From: Acidithiobacillus sp.
Lineage (GTDB): Bacteria > Pseudomonadota > Gammaproteobacteria > Acidithiobacillales > Acidithiobacillaceae
NCBI GenBank assembly: GCA_027365525.1
Contig: DAHXMJ010000051.1
Location: 1 to 35,104 of the forward strand
DNA length: 35,104 nucleotides
Direction of reading: 5' to 3'
Shown piece after piece: positions 8,504 through 17,205 of the stretch. The notes under the pieces are model-generated. The model worked only from the letters and a program-made list of their open reading frames with translations, made no database searches and had not been told where the DNA came from. The position numbers and the translations under genes are program-made. The first letter of the stretch is position 1; each line of letters begins with the position of its first letter.

Positions 8504-9085
8504 TTACTGTCCCTGATAGCCGCCGCTGTACACGAAATCCACACGGCGGTTCCGTGCCCAGCAGGCCGAATCGTTCTGTGCACAGAGCGGGTTGTCCTTG
8601 CCAAAGCTGACCGTGCTGATGCGTGTTCCGCTTACTCCCTGGGATTCAAGATACTGCTTGACCGTCTCGGCACGCCGCTCGCCAAGAGCAAGGTTGTATT
8701 CCTGGGTTCCCCGGGCATCCGTATTCCCCTCCAGGCGTACCTTGACATGGGCGTGGTTCATCATGAACTGGGCGTTCTCCGCCGCAACGGTCTGTCCATT
8801 CGCATCCATGCTGTCACTGTTAAACCCGAAGTGGACCCGGAGATGGCGTGGCAGTGCCGCCAGCTCTGCCGCTGTCAGGCCACTGCTCCCCCCACCTATG
8901 GGGCCGTTGTTGCCCAGGTTCTGGGATCCGACTCCCGCGCCCGCATAGCCAGATGTCCCTGCAGAAACCCCAGGTGCCACGGGCCCCACGCCCCCGGGAG
9001 CGCCACTGCCTACATTGCGTGCACAGCCTGCCAGGGTAACGACACCAGCTGCCACCAGAATCACGACGGTATTCTTGAATTGCAT
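8504..9085 (-). CDS. pal: Pal peptidoglycan-associated outer-membrane lipoprotein
   Basis: Pal anchors the outer membrane to peptidoglycan and is the target of TolB/TolA. The ORF track starts at 9187, but the ATG at 9085 gives the correct lipoprotein signal MQFKNTVVILVAAGVVTLAGC with lipobox LAGC (Cys at about residue 21). It has an AGGAG-type ribosome site nearby. After a Gly-rich linker comes an OmpA-like domain with HFGFNSDSMDANG, the segment LEGNTDARGTQEYNLALGER and RRVDFVY. Length is 193 residues. It is the first gene of the minus-strand block. Confidence 0.95.
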   Translation of the reverse strand: MQFKNTVVILVAAGVVTLAGCARNVGSGAPGGVGPVAPGVSAGTSGYAGAGVGSQNLGNNGPIGGGSSGLTAAELAALPRHLRVHFGFNSDSMDANGQTVAAENAQFMMNHAHVKVRLEGNTDARGTQEYNLALGERRAETVKQYLESQGVSGTRISTVSFGKDNPLCAQNDSACWARNRRVDFVYSGGYQGQ

Positions 9086-9129
9086 TTGCGCTGCTCCTAA
9101 AGCAGGATGGCATGAAAAATCTGCCCCTG

Positions 9130-9159
9130 ATTGTATCTTGCCTCCTCCCGCAAGGGCAA
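9130..9159 (-). promoter_or_regulatory. Predicted promoter of pal-cpoB-queE-queC
   Basis: On the minus strand a TTGCCC box and a TACAAT box stand 18 bases apart, about 45 bases ahead of the pal start codon. This is an acceptable sigma-70-type match at the only place upstream of the block with promoter-like spacing. It was judged by eye only. Confidence 0.4.
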
Positions 9160-9197
9160 TTGTTTCCGGGTGCAGGCCGTCCCGCACAGTGGCTGTC

Positions 9198-9225
9198 TTG
9201 ACATGGAAGCGCGCCCTGATATGGT
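9198..9225 (+). promoter_or_regulatory. Predicted sigma-70 promoter of the hemCDB operon
   Basis: A perfect TTGACA is followed after 16 bases by TATGGT. It points toward hemC and would give a leader of roughly 180 bases before the chosen hemC start. Divergent to the predicted pal promoter about 40 bases away. Confidence 0.5.
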
Positions 9226-9380
9226 GGGCTTCGTTTATCCGTATCCGGATACCCGATGGCGATCCCGGAGAAAGCCCGCCGGGGACGTGGGTGGGCGTCC
9301 GGGCCGGCCCCCATGGACCAGGATAGTCTGACTAGAGGAGGAGCGGGACCAGGGTGGTCTGTGGCCACCGCGCTATCCCT

Positions 9381-9399
9381 CCCCGGCATGTGTCCGGGG
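9381..9399 (+). other. Hairpin in the hemC leader
   Basis: A perfect six-base stem CCCCGG / CCGGGG with a seven-base loop lies 15 bases before the hemC ATG and is followed by three T. It could lower translation or transcription through the leader, or be incidental in GC-rich DNA. No riboswitch class is recognised. Confidence 0.3.
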
Positions 9400-9414
9400 T
9401 TTCCCGCCAGCAGG

Positions 9415-10338
9415 ATGGACCGATCGGTTGTGCGCATTGGAACCCGCGCCAGTCCCCTTGCCCTGTGGCAGGCGGAACATGTGCGTGCGGAACTGCTGTC
9501 CCGGAATCCGGGTCTCGCGGTGGAGCTCGTCTCGATGACTACTGCCGGTGACCGCCATCTCGATACCCCCCTCCAGCTGGTGGGAGGAAAAGGGCTTTTC
9601 GTCAAGGAAATCGAAACCGCCCTGCTCGCGGGGGAGGTCGACCTCGCTGTCCACTCCATGAAGGACGTTCCCTCTGTCCAGCCAGAAGGCCTCGAACTGG
9701 CAGTCATTCTGGAGCGGGAAGATGTCCGGGATGTCCTTGTCTCCAACCATTACCAGGCCCCATCCGGACTGCCTGCAGGTGCGCGGGTCGGGAGTTCCAG
9801 CCTGCGCCGCCGTGCCCAGCTTCTTCACCAGTTCCCCCATCTTGATGTCCGGGACCTGCGCGGCAACGTTGCCACACGGCTCCGCCATCTGGACGGCGGT
9901 GGCTGGGATGCAATTATCCTGGCAGCCGCCGGTCTGCTGCGGCTCGGTCTTGCAGAGCGTATAGCCGGATACCTGTCCATTGAAGATTCCCTCCCCGCTG
10001 TTGGACAGGGCGCCATCGGGATTGAAATCCGCGCTGAAGACTCTGCCACCCGCCGTCTGGTCCACCCCCTGTCCCACCATCCCACAGAGTGGTGTGTCCG
10101 GGCAGAAAGGGCCATGAACCGGATACTCGGAGGAGACTGCCGTCTGCCCGTGGCCGCGCTGGCCCGGTGGAAAGGGGAAAGCATGGAGATGGAAGGACGC
10201 GTAGCCAGCGCGGATGGCCTCAGACTCCTGACTGCCAGAGCCACTGGCGATGATCCGGACACCCTTGGACAGACCGTGGCAGACTGTCTGCTGGCACAGG
10301 GAGCCGGCCAGATTATCCAGGAAATCCACCAGGCATGA
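9415..10338 (+). CDS. hemC: Porphobilinogen deaminase (hydroxymethylbilane synthase)
   Basis: HemC joins four porphobilinogen molecules to hydroxymethylbilane in tetrapyrrole synthesis. I start at the ATG at 9415 because the family N terminus is RIGTRASPLALWQAEHV, which follows it directly. The track's 9256 start adds about 50 unrelated residues, and the ribosome site is weak for all options (GTG 9361 and ATG 9388 are alternatives). The dipyrromethane-cofactor cysteine is at residue 242 in ILGGDCRLPVA, the same number as in E. coli. LAVHSMKDVP and GAIGIEIR are also present. Length is 307 residues. It overlaps hemD by ATGA. Confidence 0.94.
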   Translation: MDRSVVRIGTRASPLALWQAEHVRAELLSRNPGLAVELVSMTTAGDRHLDTPLQLVGGKGLFVKEIETALLAGEVDLAVHSMKDVPSVQPEGLELAVILEREDVRDVLVSNHYQAPSGLPAGARVGSSSLRRRAQLLHQFPHLDVRDLRGNVATRLRHLDGGGWDAIILAAAGLLRLGLAERIAGYLSIEDSLPAVGQGAIGIEIRAEDSATRRLVHPLSHHPTEWCVRAERAMNRILGGDCRLPVAALARWKGESMEMEGRVASADGLRLLTARATGDDPDTLGQTVADCLLAQGAGQIIQEIHQA

Positions 10339-11126
10339 ACAGGCCTCTTCTGGACAAGGGGATCGTGGTTACCCGCCCCATGGAACAGTCTACGGAACTG
10401 GTTTGCCTGCTGCAGAAGGCTGGTGCACGGGCTATTACCTTCCCGGCGATACGCATTGAGGCCCCGGAAACGTGGCACTCCCTGGATGGCGCGCTGGATC
10501 ATCTGGCCCGGTTTTCGTGGGCCATTTTTACCAGCCGGAATGCCGTCCATTTCGCCCTCAGCCGCTGGCAGGGGCGTGAATTTCGGGTCCCATGGCCATC
10601 TACCGTCCGGATCGCTGCCGTGGGGCGGGAAACTGCCAGGGCACTGCGAGAATTTGGGGTTGAGGTCCACCTGGTCCCGGATCGCTTCAGTTCCGAGGGC
10701 CTACTGGAAATTTCTGATCTGCAGGATGTTGCGGGCCTGGAAATGGCCATCTTCGCCGGCGACCAGGGCCGGGAGCTTCTTGAGACCACGCTGCGGCAGC
10801 GCGGGGCTCTGGTGGAAAAGGTCTTCTGCTACCGCCGGACCGTCCCCGGTGCAAATCCCACTCCGCTCCTTCACGCTTGGGCCCGGGGCGAACTGCACGC
10901 TGTCACGGTGACAAGCCCAGAAATTTTCAACAATTTTTACCAGATGGTAGGAGGACTCGGACAGCGCTGGCTGAAAAATACCCCCATTATTGCCATCAGC
11001 AGCCTGACCGCCGAGGCCGTTACCAGCAAGGGGCTTCCCAGTCCATGGACCGCTCCCGAAGCAAGCAACGCGGGGCTCCTGTCAGCACTGGAAACCTGGA
11101 CAGCATCTTTGGAGAAAAACGCATGA
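10335..11126 (+). CDS. hemD: Uroporphyrinogen-III synthase
   Basis: HemD cyclises hydroxymethylbilane with inversion of ring D. The 263-residue protein has the weakly conserved two-domain HemD pattern: an opening GIVVTRPMEQSTELVCLL, a central IFTSRNAVHFAL, VAAVGRETARAL-like helix, and a C-terminal VTVTSPEIFNNF. Sequence similarity within this family is generally low, so position between hemC and hemB supports the call. It overlaps both neighbours by the ATGA arrangement, suggesting strict translational coupling of the three heme genes. Confidence 0.92.
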   Translation: MNRPLLDKGIVVTRPMEQSTELVCLLQKAGARAITFPAIRIEAPETWHSLDGALDHLARFSWAIFTSRNAVHFALSRWQGREFRVPWPSTVRIAAVGRETARALREFGVEVHLVPDRFSSEGLLEISDLQDVAGLEMAIFAGDQGRELLETTLRQRGALVEKVFCYRRTVPGANPTPLLHAWARGELHAVTVTSPEIFNNFYQMVGGLGQRWLKNTPIIAISSLTAEAVTSKGLPSPWTAPEASNAGLLSALETWTASLEKNA

Positions 11127-12115
11127 TCCCCACCTGCTCCCATTCCCGGCACCAGCCCCGCCGTCTCAGGCGCCATCCCGCCATGCGGAGGATGCTGCAG
11201 GAATGCCATCTCACTCCCGCAGAATTTCTCCTGCCCATTTTTCTGGTGGAAGGGGAAGGAATCCGGACCGAAATTTCCAGCATGCCCGGGGTGTTTCGCC
11301 ACAGCATCGATTCGGCCCTCCGGCTCTGTAACGAGGCAGCCGCCCGCGGCATTTCCGGCGTTCTTCTTTTTGGCGTCGTGCACAGCGGCAGCAAAGACGC
11401 GCTGGGAAGCGTTTCCTGGGCAGCGGATGGCCTGGTCCAGCGGGCGGTCCGCACCATCCGGGAGCGCCATCCCGGGCTCCTGGTAATCGCCGATGCCTGT
11501 TTCTGCGAATATACCAGCCACGGGCACTGTGGCGTGCTGGATGCCCACGGAGACCGGGACGACAGCGCAACCCTGGAAAATCTCCAGCTGCAGGCCCTCT
11601 CCTACGCGGAAGCCGGCGTGGACGTCGTGGCACCGTCCGGGATGGTCGATGGCATGGTCATGGCCATCCGGGAGGCACTGGATTCGGCAAGGCACGAAAA
11701 TGTAGCCGTACTTTCCTATGCGGTAAAGTATGCCAGCGCATTTTATGGTCCGTTCCGGGATGCCGCTGACAGCACCCCCGGCTTTGGCAACCGGCGTGGC
11801 TACCAGATGGATCCAGCCAACCGCCGGGAAGCTTTCCGGGAACTGCAGCTGGATCTGGAAGAAGGCGCGGACCTCGTGATGGTAAAACCCGCCGCTGCCT
11901 ATCTGGATATTATCCGTGATGTCCGGGAGCGGTGCGATTTTCCCTTGCTTGCCTACCAGGTATCCGGGGAGTACAGCATGCTGCAGGCCGCTGCGCGGGC
12001 AGGCTACCTTGACCTGCGGGATAGCGTAATGGAATCCCTTCTTGCAATCCGGCGCGCTGGAGCGGATGCCATTATCACCTACTATGCCATGGAGGCAGCG
12101 GGCTGGCTGGAGTGA
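11123..12115 (+). CDS. hemB: Delta-aminolevulinic acid dehydratase (porphobilinogen synthase)
   Basis: HemB condenses two aminolevulinate molecules to porphobilinogen. The ATG at 11123 overlaps the hemD stop and gives 330 residues, the normal length; the track start at 10877 lies inside hemD. The zinc cysteines are present in DACFCEYTSHGHCG. Both Schiff-base lysines are seen: K202 in YAVKYASAF and K255 in VMVKPAAAYLD. The N-terminal RLRRHPAMRRM is typical. The final bases overlap the GTG start of the next gene. Confidence 0.96.
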   Translation: MIPTCSHSRHQPRRLRRHPAMRRMLQECHLTPAEFLLPIFLVEGEGIRTEISSMPGVFRHSIDSALRLCNEAAARGISGVLLFGVVHSGSKDALGSVSWAADGLVQRAVRTIRERHPGLLVIADACFCEYTSHGHCGVLDAHGDRDDSATLENLQLQALSYAEAGVDVVAPSGMVDGMVMAIREALDSARHENVAVLSYAVKYASAFYGPFRDAADSTPGFGNRRGYQMDPANRREAFRELQLDLEEGADLVMVKPAAAYLDIIRDVRERCDFPLLAYQVSGEYSMLQAAARAGYLDLRDSVMESLLAIRRAGADAIITYYAMEAAGWLE

Positions 12116-12837
12116 AATCCGACTCCCTGCAGACCAGGAAACGCCAGTTTCAGCCTGCCAGAAAGCAGGTACCGCCGCATGGGTTCTGGCGGCGTACGGC
12201 CCTCAACCCCCTGGCGCCTGTCCTGCCCCGGGTCTCGCGCCTTGTGCGGGCATCGGACTGGGACAGCCTCTTTCCATGGCTGCTGCTCTCCATCGCCATC
12301 AATGTTTCCGTCTGGCTTCCGGTTTTTCTCTGGCTGCCCGGGACTGCCCTGCCGCTGCAGGGCCAGATTGACACTTCCTTTCTGGAAATCCACGTCCAGA
12401 AAGCTGCCCGGATACCGGCCGCTTCAGCAGCGACCACTTCTATCAGCCTCATTCCTGTCCGTGCCTCCCGCCTGGAGGTTCCGGCACAAATGCGTTCAGT
12501 TCAGCAGAAGCAGCATCCACGCCACAATGAGAGGAAAAGCCTGGAGTTCCGTGCCTGGCTGCGAAATTGGCAGCTACGGATCATAAAAACGGCCAGCTCC
12601 CATCTCTCTGGTGCGTCCCTGCCCCACGGAAACATCGTGATCGCCGTGACGGTCGCCCCTGACGGCCGCCTCATCCGAATTGCCGTATTGCACGGGAGGA
12701 GCCATCCACAGCTGGTTACGGCAGCCCTGTCCATCATCCGGGCCGCTGCCCCTTTTCCTCCCCTGCCCCGGGCCTGGCAGAGCCCGCCCCACCCACTCCA
12801 GGTAGTCCGCACCTGGAACTTTGGAAGCCCTTCCTGA
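12112..12837 (+). CDS. TonB/TolA-like energy-transducer protein downstream of hemB
   Basis: The 241-residue product starts at a GTG overlapping the hemB stop (GTGA). It has a basic cytoplasmic N terminus of about 50 residues, one TM segment near residues 53-78 (SLFPWLLLSIAINVSVWL), a periplasmic linker without the usual long Pro-Lys tract, and a C-terminal TonB-like domain (IVIAVTVAPDGRLIRIAVL, then an alpha helix and APFPPLP). TonB proteins pass energy from ExbBD to outer-membrane receptors. No exbBD is seen here, so the partner motor is unknown; TolQR in this window or a distant ExbBD are options. A link to the receptor at 14743 is conjecture. Confidence 0.75.
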   Translation: MKSDSLQTRKRQFQPARKQVPPHGFWRRTALNPLAPVLPRVSRLVRASDWDSLFPWLLLSIAINVSVWLPVFLWLPGTALPLQGQIDTSFLEIHVQKAARIPAASAATTSISLIPVRASRLEVPAQMRSVQQKQHPRHNERKSLEFRAWLRNWQLRIIKTASSHLSGASLPHGNIVIAVTVAPDGRLIRIAVLHGRSHPQLVTAALSIIRAAAPFPPLPRAWQSPPHPLQVVRTWNFGSPS

Positions 12838-12850
12838 CGCGACCGTTTCA

Positions 12851-12878
12851 GGAGCCCGAGAGCGAAGCGGCCCGCTCC
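12851..12878. terminator. Weak hairpin between converging TonB-like and MFS genes
   Basis: The 119-base gap between the two converging stops contains GGAGC ... GCTCC with a smaller internal CCG/CGG pairing. The stem is imperfect and no T tract follows. I list it only as the best terminator candidate in this gap. Confidence 0.25.
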
Positions 12879-12956
12879 CCTTCTCCGGGATGGCCAGAAC
12901 AGATCGGGGCTTTTCCGTCCAGCAAAAAGGGGGCCGGAGGGAAGTGGCCGGAACCA

Positions 12957-14312
12957 TTATGAGGGGGCATGCAAACGGGCACTCTTGCCATCCGCCTGAA
13001 GTTCCAGTTCCTCAAGGGAAACCCGGCGGGTTTCCAGAGCAAAAACACGGGTCACAATTACTGCAACCAGGGCTACGCCAGCATTCAGCAGCAGCAGGTC
13101 CGCAATACCCCATCCGCGCTCCAGAAGGGGAAAAAGAAGCGCTGAAAATACCGCTCCAAGGCGGGATGCAGCAGTAGCCATCCCAGCCACCGTGGCACGC
13201 AGATGAGTGGGGAAAAGTTCGACCGAAAGGGCAAAAACCGTCACGGCCGGACCCAGCCCCAAACCCATGGCATAGAGCGTGGCGCCTGCGTACACGGCGG
13301 CTGGCAGGTGCCAGGCGACAGCCCCCCCAAAAATTGCAAGCCCACAGGACATAAGCAAAAAACCTGCTGTCTGCAATGGAATTCGGCCCCAGCGGTCCAC
13401 ACGCGGAAGAATGAACACAATGCAGGAAGCAGAAACAGCAAGGAACAGGGCATTGATGGCGGCAGCCGATTCCTGGCTGCCAGCCAGCCCGTATTGCCGC
13501 AGAACGAGGGGAAAATACAGCGCAATGCCCAGACTCACAACGTCCAGAAAAAACCAGGGCAGAACAGCCAGCCCGAGACGCCGGGGCCAGGGAGACCGCA
13601 GCAGCCGGGCCATGGAAAAACTCTCTCCCCTATAGGATCCCAGATGGGTTTCCAGCGCTTCGGTGGTAAGTTCCGGGCGAATGGCCTTCAGGGCCTCTAC
13701 TGCTTCCCTCCACTGCCCCCTGCGGACCAGCCATCGGGGTGATTCCGGCAGCCCGCGGCGAAGCCAGAAAAGAACGGCGACCGGAACCACGGCACTGCCC
13801 AGCATCCAGCGCCACGAGCCAGACCCCATGGACAGCAGCATCCAGCCGACCAGGGTCGAAACCAGCGCTCCTGCGAACCACGCAAGGTTGATCCAGGCAA
13901 AACCACGCCCCCGGGTCATGCTCCGCCCATATTCTGCAACAATGGTAGCAACAAGGGGATAATCAAGGCCAATCGCCAGCCCAGTCACGAAACGGGCGGC
14001 ATAAAGACTGTCCAGGTGGAGGCTCAGGGCACTCCAGACCGCTCCCGTTCCGTACAGCAGAATGTTGGGCAGCAGAAGACGCCGCCTTCCAAAACGGTCT
14101 GTTACATATCCACCCAGAAGCCCCCCGGCAAAGGAGCCAGCAAGAGCGGCCGCCATCAGGGTCCCGGTCTGGCCAGCTGTCAGGTGCCAGGCTCGGGAAA
14201 GGGGCAGCAGCACAACGGCCATAATGCTGAGATCGTAGCCATCCAGCAGCATTCCCAGCATCGAGGCTGCCAGCGCCTGCTGCTGCACGGTATACGGTTT
14301 CCTGTCCAGCAT
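12957..14312 (-). CDS. MFS transporter (sugar/aromatic-acid porter type)
   Basis: This is an inner-membrane major-facilitator permease with 12 predicted helices and 451 residues. The signature loop between helices 2 and 3 is GGYVTDRFGRRRLLL, repeated in weaker form in the second half (PRVDRWGRIPL). A GLDYPLVATIVAEYGR segment and PESPRWLVRRG at the central loop resemble the metabolite:H+ symporter / sugar porter families. I choose the ATG at 14312 because GGGGAG sits about five bases ahead; the track start at 14336 has no ribosome site. The substrate cannot be inferred. It converges on the heme operon and is divergent from the TonB-dependent receptor. Confidence 0.85.
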   Translation of the reverse strand: MLDRKPYTVQQQALAASMLGMLLDGYDLSIMAVVLLPLSRAWHLTAGQTGTLMAAALAGSFAGGLLGGYVTDRFGRRRLLLPNILLYGTGAVWSALSLHLDSLYAARFVTGLAIGLDYPLVATIVAEYGRSMTRGRGFAWINLAWFAGALVSTLVGWMLLSMGSGSWRWMLGSAVVPVAVLFWLRRGLPESPRWLVRRGQWREAVEALKAIRPELTTEALETHLGSYRGESFSMARLLRSPWPRRLGLAVLPWFFLDVVSLGIALYFPLVLRQYGLAGSQESAAAINALFLAVSASCIVFILPRVDRWGRIPLQTAGFLLMSCGLAIFGGAVAWHLPAAVYAGATLYAMGLGLGPAVTVFALSVELFPTHLRATVAGMATAASRLGAVFSALLFPLLERGWGIADLLLLNAGVALVAVIVTRVFALETRRVSLEELELQADGKSARLHAPS

Positions 14313-14742
14313 GCCACTCCCCAGTCCACATTCCACCGCAAAAAACCAAAAGCCCGCATAAAAAGCAACTGGCCCAGATCCGTCCCTGCCGGCAACCCAT
14401 CACGCCGATCTGGCACCAGTCATATTCTACTGCCCGCTCAAACGGCAGATTGCCACAGCATTGACAGCTTGCCAGAGAACTGCACAGGTACAATTAGTAC
14501 AGGCTAAAAAATAACCCAGGCACACTCACATAAAAGTTATCGTTTAGACAGGCTTCTGTCAGGAATTTTCACACCACTGTCACAATGAGGTGGTAGTTTA
14601 CATGATTGCATAAAACCAAGTACACCATTTGGCAGATATGCACAAAGTTGAAGCAAATCAGGATCATCTGCAACAGTCTTAGGTTTAAGTGAGCTGTCAT
14701 AATTACTTAACAGGGCCGCAAAATAGCTAGAGGATCTTTACA
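14313..14742. promoter_or_regulatory. 430-bp AT-rich divergent region between MFS gene and TonB-dependent receptor gene
   Basis: No gene is seen. Base composition becomes clearly AT-richer from about 14490 rightward. Small dyads include GTAC-aatta-GTAC (14488-14500), GACAG-gctt-CTGTC (14547-14560) and ACCAC/GTGGT (14573-14594). A CATAAT box at 14698-14703 could be the -10 element for the receptor gene, but I see no good -35. AGAGGA lies eight bases before the receptor ATG. I find no convincing Fur box. Confidence 0.45.
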
Positions 14743-17157
14743 ATGCTACACAGAACACCAACAAAAAAGGCAGTAACACTAACCGTAATATCCGCAATCG
14801 CAGTACTGGCTTCATCAGGAAACGCGACTGCAGATGGCACGCCTGCGAAGCCGCAAAAAAAACACCCAACAAAAACTACATATGTTGGGAGCGTAAGTGA
14901 TACATCGACAGCAGAAAAAAATTCCACAACAGCCGGTTCGGCCTTTACAAACAGGGTGTTGACACACAAGCAGATTTTCAAATCAACACAAAGTCTCGGA
15001 ACTGTTACAAAAAAACAGGCAAAAATATTTGGCCCTAACGCCAGTTCGTCAGAGGCATTAAGCATTTTGCCAAACGTTTTTATTAGCGGTCCTGACGGAA
15101 GCGGTGTATCCAACCGGTCAACAATTTCAATACGCGGCATACAGGTTGGCGTAACATCGTATAGCGGAAACCTGGAATACAACGGAATTACAGGACTGTT
15201 TGACGGCATTCCGATCCAGAATCTGGATGAAGGAAAAAGTTTCCACACTGTGGAAACACCCATAGGTGCACTGCTCAGCGGCATCAACACGATTTACGGA
15301 CCAGGAAACCCACAAAACAGATGGTTTGACAGCCTTGGCGGAACAGTAAATTTTATTCCTGTGCAGCCAGGCCGGCAGGCAAAAGCTAAAGCGGCCTTTT
15401 CATATGGCAGTTTCGGATCAAGAATTATTACCGCTTCTGCCGGTACCGGGCAGATTGATGGCTGGTCAGCCGTCATAGCAGGAGCCTATGCTCATGGACA
15501 CAGTTTCCGCAGCGGAACATACCTGCCAAGCCACACAGACCAGCTTTTCTTCAAGGCAAGAAAACACTACCACGGAACAACATACAGTTTTGGCGCATAC
15601 TACGACAGAAACAGATCCCTGCGCCCAAACCAGATCCCATTGTACCCGGTGCAGGGCGCAACACTAAATGGCCTGCCCAACGGAGTGCCATATAGCCAAA
15701 ACACTACGGGTTTTTACTCTACACTGCCATATTCAGTTTGGCACAAAAACGATCAGGAACACATGTTTCTTCTCTACGGGCGGCAGCATACGCACATCGC
15801 ACGACATGTTGCGCTAACCAATGAGATGTGGTACAGAAATAGCGTATTGCACCATTACAGCGTAAACTATTTTTATCCACCAAACAGCCGCTCGGCTGCC
15901 CAGATTACCAACTGGTATACAAATACGTACGGCGACAAGCTGGACTTTGACGTCAAACTCCCAATGAACACGATCGGATTTGGCGGCTATGTTATAAATG
16001 CAAATACCAATGTCAATGGTTACTCTGGCAACAATTCCATGGGATACACGATTCCAACAACGATCGGCGGACCAGGAAATCCCCGCCAGGTCGTAGATCA
16101 CACCTACACGGAAACATACGCATCAGGATTCATTCAAGACCGGATTACCCCAATGAAAGGCCTCAGCATTGTGCCGGGCCTGGATTTTATGGATTTCCAG
16201 ACGCATTTCTTCCAGAATGGCCCAGCACTCGCTGCAGACTATCCGAATGACACCAGCCTTCAATACAGCACGTCACCGAGCCTGGCAAAGGAATTCCAGA
16301 GACTTGAACCATCCGTAGGCGTAAATTATGCGATAACAAAAAGCGTGGCAATTTACGGCAGCTACTCTGTAACCTACCAAAATCCAACTGCCGGAAACTA
16401 TAATGCAGCAGCAGGACCGCTGACCGATCTGGGAACGCTAAAGCCTGTCCGCAGTAACGACTACGAAATTGGGGCCAGGTTCAACAAGAAGGGGTTCCTT
16501 GGGCTGGACGATGCGTTTGCCGACATTAACTACTTTAATGACAAGCTAAGCAATGAGACAATTCCAGTTACCTCTCTGACAAATCCGCTATACACAATAT
16601 TTAGTTATGGTACCGCAGTACTGAATGGTGTCAATCTCTCAATTGATGCCAAGATCAACAGAAACTGGTCTGCGTTTAGCAATGTTGGAGTTATTCACGC
16701 ATACTATACAAAATATTTTTCAACAGCAGACAATCTTTCATACAATGGTGCTCCTGTATCAGCAACACCAGATGCTACAGCGAATATTGGGGTCAGTTAC
16801 AGCACGTATGTACCGGTGGCAGATACAAAATTTACGGCTACCGTTTTCGATCAATACACCGGTCCACAGTATATTTTTAACAACAACACTGGCGCACCAT
16901 CATTCCACCAGACGATTGGCAGCTACGATATTGTAAACCTAAATCTTGAAGCAAGGACAACAGCACTGGACGGGATTATACCCGGGGTACGGTATTCGAC
17001 CCTGTCGCTGAACATAACCAATCTGTTTAATCGGAAATACAATTCGACAGGGAATATTACTGGCGGAGGATATTTCAATACCAATGCATCCGGATATGAA
17101 ATTGTCAACCCGGGTGAGCCAAGAGCTGTGTTTGGTACGCTGGCTTTCTCGTTCTAG
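14743..17157 (+). CDS. TonB-dependent outer-membrane receptor
   Basis: The 804-residue protein has a signal peptide (MLHRTPTKKAVTLTVISAIAVLASSGNATA in pieces), a plug domain with SSEALSILPNVFISG, ISIRGIQVG, an IYGPGNP turn and LGGTVNFIPVQPG. A long beta-barrel region follows, rich in Tyr and Asn with alternating strands, ending LAFSF with the terminal Phe required for barrel assembly. Such receptors import iron chelates, cobalamin, sugars or peptides using TonB energy; the substrate here is not evident. The gene is visibly AT-richer and uses more A/T-ending codons than the tol and heme genes, suggesting horizontal origin. The sulfotransferase gene follows closely. Confidence 0.9.
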   Translation: MLHRTPTKKAVTLTVISAIAVLASSGNATADGTPAKPQKKHPTKTTYVGSVSDTSTAEKNSTTAGSAFTNRVLTHKQIFKSTQSLGTVTKKQAKIFGPNASSSEALSILPNVFISGPDGSGVSNRSTISIRGIQVGVTSYSGNLEYNGITGLFDGIPIQNLDEGKSFHTVETPIGALLSGINTIYGPGNPQNRWFDSLGGTVNFIPVQPGRQAKAKAAFSYGSFGSRIITASAGTGQIDGWSAVIAGAYAHGHSFRSGTYLPSHTDQLFFKARKHYHGTTYSFGAYYDRNRSLRPNQIPLYPVQGATLNGLPNGVPYSQNTTGFYSTLPYSVWHKNDQEHMFLLYGRQHTHIARHVALTNEMWYRNSVLHHYSVNYFYPPNSRSAAQITNWYTNTYGDKLDFDVKLPMNTIGFGGYVINANTNVNGYSGNNSMGYTIPTTIGGPGNPRQVVDHTYTETYASGFIQDRITPMKGLSIVPGLDFMDFQTHFFQNGPALAADYPNDTSLQYSTSPSLAKEFQRLEPSVGVNYAITKSVAIYGSYSVTYQNPTAGNYNAAAGPLTDLGTLKPVRSNDYEIGARFNKKGFLGLDDAFADINYFNDKLSNETIPVTSLTNPLYTIFSYGTAVLNGVNLSIDAKINRNWSAFSNVGVIHAYYTKYFSTADNLSYNGAPVSATPDATANIGVSYSTYVPVADTKFTATVFDQYTGPQYIFNNNTGAPSFHQTIGSYDIVNLNLEARTTALDGIIPGVRYSTLSLNITNLFNRKYNSTGNITGGGYFNTNASGYEIVNPGEPRAVFGTLAFSF

Positions 17158-17205
17158 CATTTCATTATCACCACATTCCCCCCGACCATATGCCATCGGG
17201 CGGGA

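Noticed and set aside
7151-9100. 649-residue plus-strand ORF
   Set aside because: It lies opposite queE, cpoB and pal, whose minus-strand products have unmistakable family motifs; the plus ORF has none.
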